NCBI GenBank assembly: GCA_947631195.1
Contig: CANRKK010000001.1
Span: 62,001 to 126,000, forward strand
DNA from: an uncultured Clostridia bacterium
GTDB lineage: Bacteria; Bacillota; Clostridia; Christensenellales; Borkfalkiaceae
Length of the DNA stretch: 64,000 nucleotides
Direction: 5' to 3'
In this document: positions 10,128 through 20,177 of the stretch, piece by piece
How the letters are laid out: every line of letters starts with the position of its first letter
How positions within the stretch are numbered: position 1 is the stretch's first letter
The notes under the pieces: generated by a model
Databases searched by the model: none
Told to the model about the DNA's origin: nothing
Seen by the model: only the letters and a program-made list of their open reading frames with translations
Program-made: the position numbers and the translations under genes

Positions 10128-11334
10128 AAACTTTATCAAAGAATGTGAAGTTAAATTAAAAGATAAATTTGAATATGTCGACGACGTCGCCTATTATAAT
10201 CAGGTAAAGGTTTTACAGGCGTTCGAAGAAAATAAGGTTGCGCTGCGGCATTTCAACGGCTCTACGGGCTACGGCTATGACGACGAGGGCAGAGACACTC
10301 TCGGAAAGCTGTATGCAAAATCTTTCGGGGCGGAAGCCGGAATAGCGTCGCCGCACCTTTTGTCGGGTACACACTCTCTTACGGTTGCACTTTTCGGACT
10401 TCTCCGTCCGGGAGACACACTTTTATGCGTAAGCGGCATGCCTTATGACACTATAAGAGGAGTAATTTTCGGTGAAAACAACGGATCCTTAAAAGATTTT
10501 GGCGTTAAATTCGAGTATTGCGAACTGAAAAACGATAAAATCGATTTTGATTCCGTAAAATCTAAATTAAATAATAATGTAAAGGTTGTGTATATCCAGC
10601 GTTCGCGCGGCTATGAGCTCAGGGACGCTTTTTCCTGCGAAGAAATAAGTGAAATCTGCAAGTTTGTCCGCTCCCTTGACTTTGAGGGCTGTATTTTTGT
10701 GGATAATTGCTACGGCGAATTTGTTGAAAAGCAGGAGCCGACGGAAGTCGGCGCGGATATAATTGTCGGTTCGCTCATAAAAAACGCGGGCGGCGGGCTT
10801 GCGCCCACGGGCGGCTATATATGCGGCAAGCAAAAATATATAGATTTGATCGGCAAAAGGCTCACCGCGCCTTCGATAGGGCTTGAAGTCGGTTCGTATG
10901 CGGGCGGCTATCAATATTTTTATCAGGGGCTGTTTATGGCTCCGCACACCGTGGCGCAGGCCCTCAAGTGTTCGTTGCTTATCGGCATGGCGATGGGGGA
11001 GCTCGGATATATAAATTACCCCGCAATCGATAAAATTCCGTACGACATTACAAGAGCAATTGAGTTTGACAGCGCGGAAAAGATGGTGAATTTCATCCGC
11101 GAGGTGCAGTACGCTTCGCCCGTGGACAGTTTTGTAACCTGCGAACCGTGGGATATGCCGGGCTATGACGATAAAATCATAATGGCGGCGGGCACGTTTG
11201 TTGCGGGGGCTTCGATCGAACTTTCGGCAGACGGTCCCGTAAAGCCGCCTTACATTGCATATTTTCAGGGCGGGCTCACTTACGAGCACGGCAAATACGC
11301 CTTGGAACGCATTTTAAACAAGATTGCCAAATAA
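10117..11334 (+). CDS. PLP-dependent methionine gamma-lyase family protein (aluminium-resistance/YnbB type)
   Basis: HFNGSTGYGYDDEGRD, SGTHSLTVALFGLLRPGD, GSLIKNAGGGLAPTGGYICG; conserved position after miaA. Confidence 0.88.
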   Translation: MNAKNFIKECEVKLKDKFEYVDDVAYYNQVKVLQAFEENKVALRHFNGSTGYGYDDEGRDTLGKLYAKSFGAEAGIASPHLLSGTHSLTVALFGLLRPGDTLLCVSGMPYDTIRGVIFGENNGSLKDFGVKFEYCELKNDKIDFDSVKSKLNNNVKVVYIQRSRGYELRDAFSCEEISEICKFVRSLDFEGCIFVDNCYGEFVEKQEPTEVGADIIVGSLIKNAGGGLAPTGGYICGKQKYIDLIGKRLTAPSIGLEVGSYAGGYQYFYQGLFMAPHTVAQALKCSLLIGMAMGELGYINYPAIDKIPYDITRAIEFDSAEKMVNFIREVQYASPVDSFVTCEPWDMPGYDDKIIMAAGTFVAGASIELSADGPVKPPYIAYFQGGLTYEHGKYALERILNKIAK

Positions 11335-11350
11335 TTTATTATTAAAAAAC

Positions 11351-11391
11351 CAAAAGTCGGGCGCAAAAAATTTTGCGTCCGCTTTATATAT
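11351..11391 (+). terminator. intrinsic terminator after the gamma-lyase gene
   Basis: GGGCGCAAAAAATTTTGCGTCC hairpin followed by GCTTTAT. Confidence 0.55.
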
Positions 11392-11418
11392 TTTGGATAT
11401 ATAAATTCAAGCCAATTC

Positions 11419-11447
11419 TTGACAATTTTTCTGTCGTGTGGTATATT
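11419..11447 (+). promoter_or_regulatory. sigma-A promoter of putative ncRNA
   Basis: TTGACA (11419-11424), 17-nt spacer, TATATT (11442-11447). Confidence 0.8.
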
Positions 11448-11453
11448 TTAGCT

Positions 11454-11640
11454 ACCACATTTTCAATACAAATCGTAGAGCAGTTTTGCTCTGTGCATAT
11501 TGTCAGCCAAAATACACAATATGGCATTGTGTATCTCTTTTGATATTAAAAATTTCGGCTGACGAATATTGTATTGAAGGTGTGGTAACCGTAAGAGATA
11601 CCGTGCGGTGTGCTCTTTCGGGAGCACACCTTATTTTTTT
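11454..11640 (+). ncRNA. putative structured RNA (~187 nt): standalone sRNA or cis leader of the downstream lipoprotein gene
   Basis: Long-range stem TACCACATTTTCAATACAA/TTGTATTGAAGGTGTGGTA (11453-11471/11569-11587); hairpin AGAGCAGTTTTGCTCT (11477-11492); stem ATATTGTCAGCC/GGCTGACGAATAT; hairpin TACACAATATGGCATTGTGTA (11513-11533); terminator at the end. Confidence 0.75.
11607..11640 (+). terminator. intrinsic terminator of putative ncRNA
   Basis: GGTGTGCTC-TTTCGG-GAGCACACC followed by TTATTTTTTT. Confidence 0.88.
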
Positions 11641-11660
11641 ACCGCACAAAAGGAGATACC

Positions 11661-14600
11661 ATGAAGAAAAAGCTGTTAATTTTGTTGTTGACTGTGGTTG
11701 CCGCCCTGTGCTGCGCGTTGTGTTTAGCTGCGTGCGATGATAAGCCTGCTGCAAATTCGGGCAACGGCGGCACGCAGACAGAGCAAGGTGGAAACGGTGG
11801 AAACCAATCCGAACACACTCATACTTACGGTGATTATGTTGGCATTACGCCCGCAACCTGTTCGGCAACGGGTTTAAAGGGGCATTATCAGTGTGAAACA
11901 TGCGGAGAATATTTTAATATGTTTAAGCAGCCGGTTAACTATTATGATTTGGTAATCAAAATTGATCCTAATGCTCATGAGTTGGGCGAATGGGTAGATG
12001 AAGTGCCTGCAACCTGTTCGACGACAGGAACAAAAGGTTACCAACAATGTGATTACTGCCATAACAAGTTTGACATCAATGGTAAACAAATAGACGATTT
12101 GACTATTGATATTAACCCTTCAGCGCATAAATTTGGGGGATGGACACCCGACGTGCCTGCAACCTGTTCGACGACAGGAACAAAAGGTTACCAACAATGT
12201 GATTATTGCCATAACAAGTTTGACACCAATGGTAAACAAATAGACGATTTGACTATTGATGTTAACCCATCGGCGCATAAATGGAATGTTGGCGTTACAA
12301 CAAAAGAACCAACCTGCACAGAGCAAGGCACAAAATTGTTTACTTGCGTACATAATGAAAATCACACAAAAACCGAGCAAATTGAAATTGATACTACCAA
12401 GCACGATATGCGGGGAGTTCCTGAAAAATCTCCTACTTGCACTGAAGATGGTTATACGGCATATCAACAATGCTCAAGATGTGGTTATAAAGATGGATAT
12501 GTAAAACTTGTAGCCTCGGGACACCAATTTAATGAAGCCGTGTCAAAAAAGACTTGCCTTCAAAAAAAGGCTTATATAAATTATGCTTGCACAAAATGTA
12601 CACACCAAGAACAAAAGGAAATAGAAGATATTTCGGCTACATTTCGCGCCGAAGATAAACATTATGCAAATGGAGTATTGCAAGAGATTACCGTTTATGC
12701 CTTTGCCGAAGGTGGCTATGGGGATTTGGAATACAAAAAAGAGGCGTTCAAAACGTCTGAAGATAAGAAGCCTTTGCATGTTCTTGAATTCAGTAATGCT
12801 AACGGTATAATATTAACCGATAAAAATATTGGTTTAAGTGAATATATTATACAGTTTACTATCAAAGATAAATATGGTAATTGTACAGTTTATAAATTTT
12901 CAGTAGGTGACAATAAAGTTATATCCACCGAGATACCTGAGGCTCACGAGTGGAATGAGGGGGTGCAGACCCTGGCTCCTACCTGTACTACTCAAGGTAC
13001 AATGGAATACACTTGCGTGTATGACGAGGGGCACAAAAAGACTGAATTGATAGCTATAGACGAAAATGCCCATACATACGGACCACTTATTCAAGAAAAG
13101 CAACCGACTTGCACAGATACAGGTATACAGGCACATTATCACTGCGCCTGCGGTAAGTATTTTGACGAGGAATATCAAGAAACTACGTTTAGAAACTTGG
13201 AAATTGCCATAGATCCCGATGCACATAATTTCAACGGCGGAGAGAACTGCACTATTTGCAACGTCGCCTCGAATTATACAAGGGGATTAGAATATGTATA
13301 TACATCCTATTTGAAAGGTTATGTAGTAAGCGGAATAGGTACTGCTACCGATGAAACTGAAATAGTTATTCCATGCTCATATATGGGCGAACCGGTAACC
13401 TCTATAGCCACTAACGCATTTGGCACTCGCCCTAATCTTAAGGCAATTACTATTCCGGATAGTGTGACAAATATCGGTGGAAATGCGTTTAGTGGCTGTA
13501 CAAATATCAAAACGGCAACCATTCCTGCAATGGCAATTAGTTATATCCCTAAAAACAATCTGCAAGTAGTTATTATTACAAGCGGAACATCTTTAGGCAA
13601 TTATGCATTTCAAAATTGCACAAGCCTTACAAATATAACCATACCCGACAGCGTTACTTCTATCGGCGATAGTGCGTTTGATGGTTGCACAAGCCTTACA
13701 AATATAACCATACCCGACAGCGTTATTTCTATAGGCAGTAGGGCGTTCTATTCTTGCACAAGCCTTGAAAGCGTGAATTTCGGAAATGATAACAAGCTTG
13801 AATCTATCGGTAGTTATGCGTTTTATGAATGTACAAGCCTCACAAGCATAACTATACCCGATAGTATTGTTTCTATCAACGATGGCGTGTTCAGTAATTG
13901 TGCAAGCCTTAAAACCATAAATATACCTGATAGTATTGTTTTTATTGGCGGTGCGTTCTTTGGTTGCAAAGGGCTAGTTAAAGTTTACATAACGGATATT
14001 AAGTCTTGGTGCAATATTGAGTTTGACAGTTATAATTCTAACCCTTTGTATTATGCGCACAATCTTTATTTAAACGATAATCTTGTAAACGAAATTACTG
14101 TCGATATGTTGCAAGGAGTAACTGAAATTAAAGACTATGCGTTTTATGAATGTACAAGCCTCACAAGCATAACTATACCCGACGGCGTTATTTCTATAGG
14201 CAAATATGCGTTCCAAGAGTGTTCAAACCTTAGTGAAACAACTATTCCGGACAGTGTTACTTCTATCGGATATTGGGCATTTAGCCAGTGTTATAAGCTA
14301 TTTAAAACCGAAAACAATGTAAAATATGTAGATAAGTGGGTGGTAGAATGCGATGAATATAGTTCTGCAATAGCAGCATCTATAAAGTCAGGGACCAAGG
14401 GCATTGCAGATTATGCGTTTGAAGATTGTACAAAGTTGGAAAGTGTAACTATACCCGAAAGTGTTATTTATATTGGACAATTTGCATTTAAAAATTGTCC
14501 AAGTCTTAAGGGTGTGACAATTGAGGGCGACGCAAAAAATTGGCAAATGTCAAAAACGAGCGATATGGCGGATGCTACGCCAGTGGACTTATCAAATGCT

Positions 14601-14672
14601 ATCGGCAACGTCGAATATTTCACTTTTGATTATGTTGAATATTATTGGAAGCGAGATGATGCAAATGAGTAA
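11661..14672 (+). CDS. BspA-like leucine-rich-repeat surface lipoprotein with N-terminal Cys-rich repeats
   Basis: ATG 11661 after AGGAG; lipobox LCLAAC; repeats TPATCSxTGxKGxxQCxxC; LRR_5 units ITIPDSVTSIGxxAFxxCTSL. Confidence 0.88.
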   Translation: MKKKLLILLLTVVAALCCALCLAACDDKPAANSGNGGTQTEQGGNGGNQSEHTHTYGDYVGITPATCSATGLKGHYQCETCGEYFNMFKQPVNYYDLVIKIDPNAHELGEWVDEVPATCSTTGTKGYQQCDYCHNKFDINGKQIDDLTIDINPSAHKFGGWTPDVPATCSTTGTKGYQQCDYCHNKFDTNGKQIDDLTIDVNPSAHKWNVGVTTKEPTCTEQGTKLFTCVHNENHTKTEQIEIDTTKHDMRGVPEKSPTCTEDGYTAYQQCSRCGYKDGYVKLVASGHQFNEAVSKKTCLQKKAYINYACTKCTHQEQKEIEDISATFRAEDKHYANGVLQEITVYAFAEGGYGDLEYKKEAFKTSEDKKPLHVLEFSNANGIILTDKNIGLSEYIIQFTIKDKYGNCTVYKFSVGDNKVISTEIPEAHEWNEGVQTLAPTCTTQGTMEYTCVYDEGHKKTELIAIDENAHTYGPLIQEKQPTCTDTGIQAHYHCACGKYFDEEYQETTFRNLEIAIDPDAHNFNGGENCTICNVASNYTRGLEYVYTSYLKGYVVSGIGTATDETEIVIPCSYMGEPVTSIATNAFGTRPNLKAITIPDSVTNIGGNAFSGCTNIKTATIPAMAISYIPKNNLQVVIITSGTSLGNYAFQNCTSLTNITIPDSVTSIGDSAFDGCTSLTNITIPDSVISIGSRAFYSCTSLESVNFGNDNKLESIGSYAFYECTSLTSITIPDSIVSINDGVFSNCASLKTINIPDSIVFIGGAFFGCKGLVKVYITDIKSWCNIEFDSYNSNPLYYAHNLYLNDNLVNEITVDMLQGVTEIKDYAFYECTSLTSITIPDGVISIGKYAFQECSNLSETTIPDSVTSIGYWAFSQCYKLFKTENNVKYVDKWVVECDEYSSAIAASIKSGTKGIADYAFEDCTKLESVTIPESVIYIGQFAFKNCPSLKGVTIEGDAKNWQMSKTSDMADATPVDLSNAIGNVEYFTFDYVEYYWKRDDANE
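12003..12132 (+). repeat. near-identical ~130-bp direct repeat, copy 1 (period 150 bp)
   Basis: gtgcctgcaacctgttcgacgacaggaacaaaaggttaccaacaatgtgatta... Confidence 0.9.
12153..12282 (+). repeat. near-identical ~130-bp direct repeat, copy 2
   Basis: Same sequence as 12003-12132 with a few substitutions. Confidence 0.9.
13815..13861 (+). repeat. 47-bp exact LRR-coding direct repeat, copy 1
   Basis: tatgcgttttatgaatgtacaagcctcacaagcataactatacccga. Confidence 0.9.
14136..14182 (+). repeat. 47-bp exact LRR-coding direct repeat, copy 2
   Basis: Identical to 13815-13861. Confidence 0.9.
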
Positions 14673-15336
14673 TGAAATTATTGAATGTAATAGTAGCTGT
14701 AATGCAATATGCAGTAACAATGCACAACCAAAGTTTCCCATTAAAACTGTTGCGGATAATAAAGATAAAGGTATTACATATCAAGTTTATATTAAACGAT
14801 TTAACAAAGCTAAAGAATCCGGGTTTTACCTTGAATGTATTTGGATTCTATATGCGATGATTGAGGACAGGCTTTCTTCTTTCCTTTACCACATAGGTTT
14901 TATATCTGCGGATAAACGAACTGTTATTCAAAAAGAGGAAATTAAAGCAGATGTTCGTGAGATTTTCGAAATGAAACCAAATGAAAGCAATTACAAATTA
15001 AATAATATAAGTGGGAAAATCGGGCGTATTAAAAAACTATTGGCATGGTGCAAGGAGAAGCATGAAAAATTGTCTGACTATCAAAATACTCTTGTTAAAG
15101 TTATGTAGCCCGTTGTGAATTCTGGCGAGTTTAATGACACTTTGAATTATTTGGAAACGGAGTGGTGCGATAAACGCAATCAGCTGACCCATGCATTATT
15201 TAATAAAAATCCGGACGCTGTTTTAGCTGAACTATGCCCATTGATTGAACAGGGGTACAATGCGGCTCGGCAGTTAGATACGGTTGTTAAACAAATCAAA
15301 AAGCAAAATATTCGCTCAAAATTTAAAATTCAATAA
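14665..15336 (+). pseudogene. HEPN-like protein gene interrupted by in-frame TAG (15106-15108)
   Basis: ORFs 14521-15108 and 15115-15336 are in one frame separated only by TAG; downstream part has RNQLTH (RX4H); start overlaps upstream stop (ATGAGTAATGA). Confidence 0.65.
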
Positions 15337-15365
15337 TAATGCTAAAGATTAGATTTATGACAATA

Positions 15366-15408
15366 ACGCCCCCGAAGCGATTGAGCTTCGGGGGCGTTTA
15401 AATTTTGT
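15366..15408. terminator. bidirectional intrinsic terminator between HEPN-like gene and groEL
   Basis: AACGCCCCCGAAGC-GATTGA-GCTTCGGGGGCGTTT. Confidence 0.88.
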
Positions 15409-15418
15409 TTATCTTTTA

Positions 15419-17062
<1,644 letters not shown>

Positions 17063-17068
17063 TTATAA

Positions 17069-17353
17069 TTACTCGACTATCGCCAGTATATCGCTCTGGC
17101 GGATTATCGTATATTCTTTATCGTCAAGTTTGACTTCGGTGCCGCTGTATTTGGCAAGCAGCACTTTGTCGCCAACTTTAACCTGCATTTTTACTTCCTT
17201 GCCGTCTACAATTCCTCCGGGACCGACGGCTACAACTACGCATGTAGCGGGTTTTTCCTGAGAGGCGGCAGTAAGATAGAGTCCGCTCTTAGTCTTTTCT
17301 TCGGCTTTGAGCCCTTCTACAACCACTTTATCGAACAATGGTTTAATAGACAT
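17069..17353 (-). CDS. groES: co-chaperonin GroES
   Basis: MSIKPLFDKVVVEGLKAEEKTKSGLYL; adjacent to groEL. Confidence 0.97.
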   Translation of the reverse strand: MSIKPLFDKVVVEGLKAEEKTKSGLYLTAASQEKPATCVVVAVGPGGIVDGKEVKMQVKVGDKVLLAKYSGTEVKLDDKEYTIIRQSDILAIVE

Positions 17354-17490
17354 TATAAAATCCTCCGAACAATCATTTTAGTCACAAATATTTTATAAAC
17401 AGTATTATTTTAAGTCAAACATTATAATATAAAAAATTGATTTTTTTTGATATTCGTGTTAGAATGAGTTAAGGTAAAAGGGGAATTATT

Positions 17491-17943
17491 ATGGATAAGT
17501 GGGATAAAAGGTTTATGGAAATGGCCGAACAAATCGGTAACTGGTCGAGCTGTTTTCAGGAGAACAGGCACGTGGGCGCCGTAATAGTAAAAAACAAGCG
17601 GATTATAGCCACGGGCTACAACGGCGCGCCGCAGGGGATTAAGAGCTGCATAGACAAGCAGGAGTGCCTGAGAAAAAAACTTGACATTGAAAGCGGGACG
17701 AGGCACGAACTTTGCTACGGCGTGCACGCCGAGCAAAACGCTATAATACAGGCTGCGCGGGTAGGATGCAGCGTTGAGGGTTGCACGCTCTATTGCACCC
17801 ATCAGCCCTGCGTGATTTGCGCAAAAATTATTATTAATTCGGGAATTTTGAGAGTTGTATATAAGGAAGGATACCCGGACGACTTTTCGGTGAAACTCTT
17901 TGAAGAAGCGGGCGTTATTCTTCAAAAATACGGCGATTTATAA
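17491..17943 (+). CDS. dCMP deaminase / ComEB-like deaminase
   Basis: HAEQNAIIQAA and CTHQPCVICAKIIINSGI zinc-binding motifs. Confidence 0.9.
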   Translation: MDKWDKRFMEMAEQIGNWSSCFQENRHVGAVIVKNKRIIATGYNGAPQGIKSCIDKQECLRKKLDIESGTRHELCYGVHAEQNAIIQAARVGCSVEGCTLYCTHQPCVICAKIIINSGILRVVYKEGYPDDFSVKLFEEAGVILQKYGDL

Positions 17944-17954
17944 GGAGGAAATGT

Positions 17955-18476
17955 ATGCAAAACCCCGTTGTTACCATTGAAATGGAGAGCGGAAAGATAA
18001 TCAAGGCCGAGTTATATCCCGACAAGGCTCCCAACACGGTAAATAATTTTATCGATTTGGCCCAAAGCGGCTTTTACGACGGAACTATTTTTCACAGAGT
18101 AATCGCGGGCTTTATGATCCAAGGCGGAGATCCTGCGGGAGTGGGCACTGGCGGACCCGGATATACGATTAAGGGGGAGTTTGCGCTAAACGGCTTTAAG
18201 CAAAACGACTTGAAGCATACGCGCGGCGTGCTCTCAATGGCAAGGGCAATGCACCCCAATTCGGCAGGCTCGCAGTTTTTTATAATGCACCAAAACGCGG
18301 CGCACCTCGACGGGCAATATGCTGCTTTCGGCAAGGTGATCGAGGGGATAGAGGTGGTTGACGAGATTGCCTCGGTAAAGACCGATTGGAATGACAAACC
18401 CAAGATACCTCAGGTTATAAAAAAGATTTGCGTGGAAACCTTCGGCGTGGAGTATCCCAAACCTGTAAAATTTTAA
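17955..18476 (+). CDS. cyclophilin-type peptidyl-prolyl cis-trans isomerase
   Basis: FHRVIAGFMIQGGDP, GSQFFIMHQNAAHLDGQYAAFGKV. Confidence 0.95.
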   Translation: MQNPVVTIEMESGKIIKAELYPDKAPNTVNNFIDLAQSGFYDGTIFHRVIAGFMIQGGDPAGVGTGGPGYTIKGEFALNGFKQNDLKHTRGVLSMARAMHPNSAGSQFFIMHQNAAHLDGQYAAFGKVIEGIEVVDEIASVKTDWNDKPKIPQVIKKICVETFGVEYPKPVKF

Positions 18477-18490
18477 AAATCGGAGTAAAT

Positions 18491-19924
18491 ATGGATTATT
18501 CGGTTTATCAAAACCCTTTGATTACAAGATATGCAAGCAAAGAAATGGCCGAAAATTTTTCGGACGCGAAAAGATTTAAACTTTGGCGTAAACTTTGGAT
18601 TGCCCTTGCCGAATCGGAGATGGAGCTTGGGTTAAATATAACTTCGGAGCAAGTGGAGGAAATGAAAAAGTACGCCGATGACGTAAACTTTGAGCTTGCC
18701 GAAAAGTACGAAAGGGAAGTCCGTCACGACGTTATGGCGCACGTAAAGGCTTTCGGGGCACAGGCGGCTTGCGCAATGCCGATAATTCACCTCGGCGCAA
18801 CGAGCTGTTTTGTGGACTGCAACTCGGAGCTTATCATTGCAAACGACGCCCTGCAGATAATTAGGACAAAACTTGTTAACGTAATCGATAAACTGACAAA
18901 ATTTGCAATAAAATATAAAAATTTGCCTACGCTGGGGTTTACGCACCTGCAGCCCGCGCAACTTACCACGGTCGGCAAGCGCGCAACGTTATGGATACAA
19001 GACCTCACAATGGACTATAACAGTCTTGTTAACCTGCAAAAATCCTTTAAACTCCGCGGGGTTAAGGGGACGACGGGCACGCAGGCCAGCTTTATGGAAC
19101 TTTTCGGCGGAGACGAGGACAAAGTCAAAGAGCTTGAAAAGAAAGTTGTATCAAAACTCGGTTTTGATAAAGTTTACGGCGTTACGGGCCAGACTTATCC
19201 GAGGAAATTCGATTATAATATGCTCAGCGTTCTGTCGCAAATAGCCCAAAGCGCATATAAATTTTCAAACGACATCAGAATTTTGCAGAACATGAAAGAA
19301 ATCGAGGAGCCGTTCGAAAAATCTCAAATCGGATCCTCGGCAATGGCCTACAAGCGCAACCCGATGAGGTGCGAAAGAATGGGCTCTCTGGCAAGGTATG
19401 TGATTTCGCTTCCCGCAAATTGCGCAATCACGGCGGGAACGCAGTGGTTTGAGAGAACTCTTGACGATTCGGCAAACAGAAGAATAGTAATTGCGCAGGC
19501 ATTTCTTGCGCTTGACGGCATACTCAATATCTATATGAACGTAGCTGAAAATCTTGTCGTGTACGATAAGGTCATTGCAAAGCATATCGCCGCCGAACTT
19601 CCCTTTATGGCTACCGAAAATATTATGATGGAATGTGTAAAGGCGGGCGGCAACAGGCAGGAACTCCACGAAAGGATAAGGGTGCTTTCCATGGAGGCAG
19701 GCAAAAACGTAAAGGAAGAAGGGAAAGAAAACAATCTCATTGAACTTATAAAGGGCGACAGCCTCTTTGCTGCGGTGCACGATAAACTTAATGAGATTTT
19801 GAATGCAGAAAATTTTATCGGCAGGGCGCCCTCGCAGGTTGTGGAATTCATTGAAAACGAAGTTCGCCCGATATTGGCCGACAACGCCGAATTGCTCGGC
19901 AAAAGCGGCCGTGTTGATGTGTAA
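18491..19924 (+). CDS. purB: adenylosuccinate lyase
   Basis: IHLGATSCFVDCN, GSSAMAYKRNPMRCE; ATG at 18491. Confidence 0.95.
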   Translation: MDYSVYQNPLITRYASKEMAENFSDAKRFKLWRKLWIALAESEMELGLNITSEQVEEMKKYADDVNFELAEKYEREVRHDVMAHVKAFGAQAACAMPIIHLGATSCFVDCNSELIIANDALQIIRTKLVNVIDKLTKFAIKYKNLPTLGFTHLQPAQLTTVGKRATLWIQDLTMDYNSLVNLQKSFKLRGVKGTTGTQASFMELFGGDEDKVKELEKKVVSKLGFDKVYGVTGQTYPRKFDYNMLSVLSQIAQSAYKFSNDIRILQNMKEIEEPFEKSQIGSSAMAYKRNPMRCERMGSLARYVISLPANCAITAGTQWFERTLDDSANRRIVIAQAFLALDGILNIYMNVAENLVVYDKVIAKHIAAELPFMATENIMMECVKAGGNRQELHERIRVLSMEAGKNVKEEGKENNLIELIKGDSLFAAVHDKLNEILNAENFIGRAPSQVVEFIENEVRPILADNAELLGKSGRVDV

Positions 19925-19933
19925 AACACGCTA

Positions 19934-19950
19934 TTATGTCACGCATAGTA
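19934..19950 (-). repeat. 17-bp interspersed repeat copy 2
   Basis: TTATGTCACGCATAGTA on + (TACTATGCGTGACATAA on -), 10 bp past the purB stop. Confidence 0.85.
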
Positions 19951-20004
19951 CATAATATTTAGCCAAAATTAATATATTTTAGTTAAAATTAATACAAATA
20001 GAAA

Positions 20005-20034
20005 CAAAAAATCCCAACGCGAAATGTTGGGATT
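20005..20034 (-). terminator. intrinsic terminator downstream of tRNA-Trp
   Basis: Minus strand ATCCCAACATTTCGCGTTGGGATTTTTTG. Confidence 0.8.
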
Positions 20035-20035
20035 T

Positions 20036-20110
20036 TGGCAGGGGAGACACGATTCGAACATGCAACCGACGGTTTTGGAGACCGCGACTCTACCGTTGAG
20101 CTACTCCCCT
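20036..20110 (-). tRNA. tRNA-Trp (anticodon CCA)
   Basis: Minus strand AGGGGAGTAGCTCAACGGTAGAGTCGCGGTCTCCAAAACCGTCGGTTGCATGTTCGAATCGTGTCTCCCCTGCCA; cloverleaf with encoded CCA. Confidence 0.95.
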
Positions 20111-20177
20111 AAGATTTATTACCTTTAAATTATATAATATCGTTTGAAATTAGTCAACTGATTTTGGAGAATAAATT

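Noticed and set aside
11580-11612. T-box-like reading of GGTGTGGTAACCG...ACCGTGCGG before the terminator
   Set aside because: Does not match the GGTGGNACCGCG consensus (compare the genuine one at 62705-62718), and the downstream gene is a lipoprotein, not an amino-acid gene.
11438-11740. 100-aa ORF across the structured RNA and its terminator
   Set aside because: Runs through promoter, stems and terminator and then out of frame into the lipoprotein gene; no RBS or domain.
12003-14300. Regularly spaced repeats as a CRISPR array
   Set aside because: Repeats are in frame, encode Cys-rich and LRR units, and the intervening sequence is also coding.
15106-15108. TAG as a recoded sense codon (e.g. 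pyrrolysine)
   Set aside because: TAG is used as a normal stop by the recombinase gene (45397-45399) and no pyl genes are in the window; a nonsense mutation is simpler.
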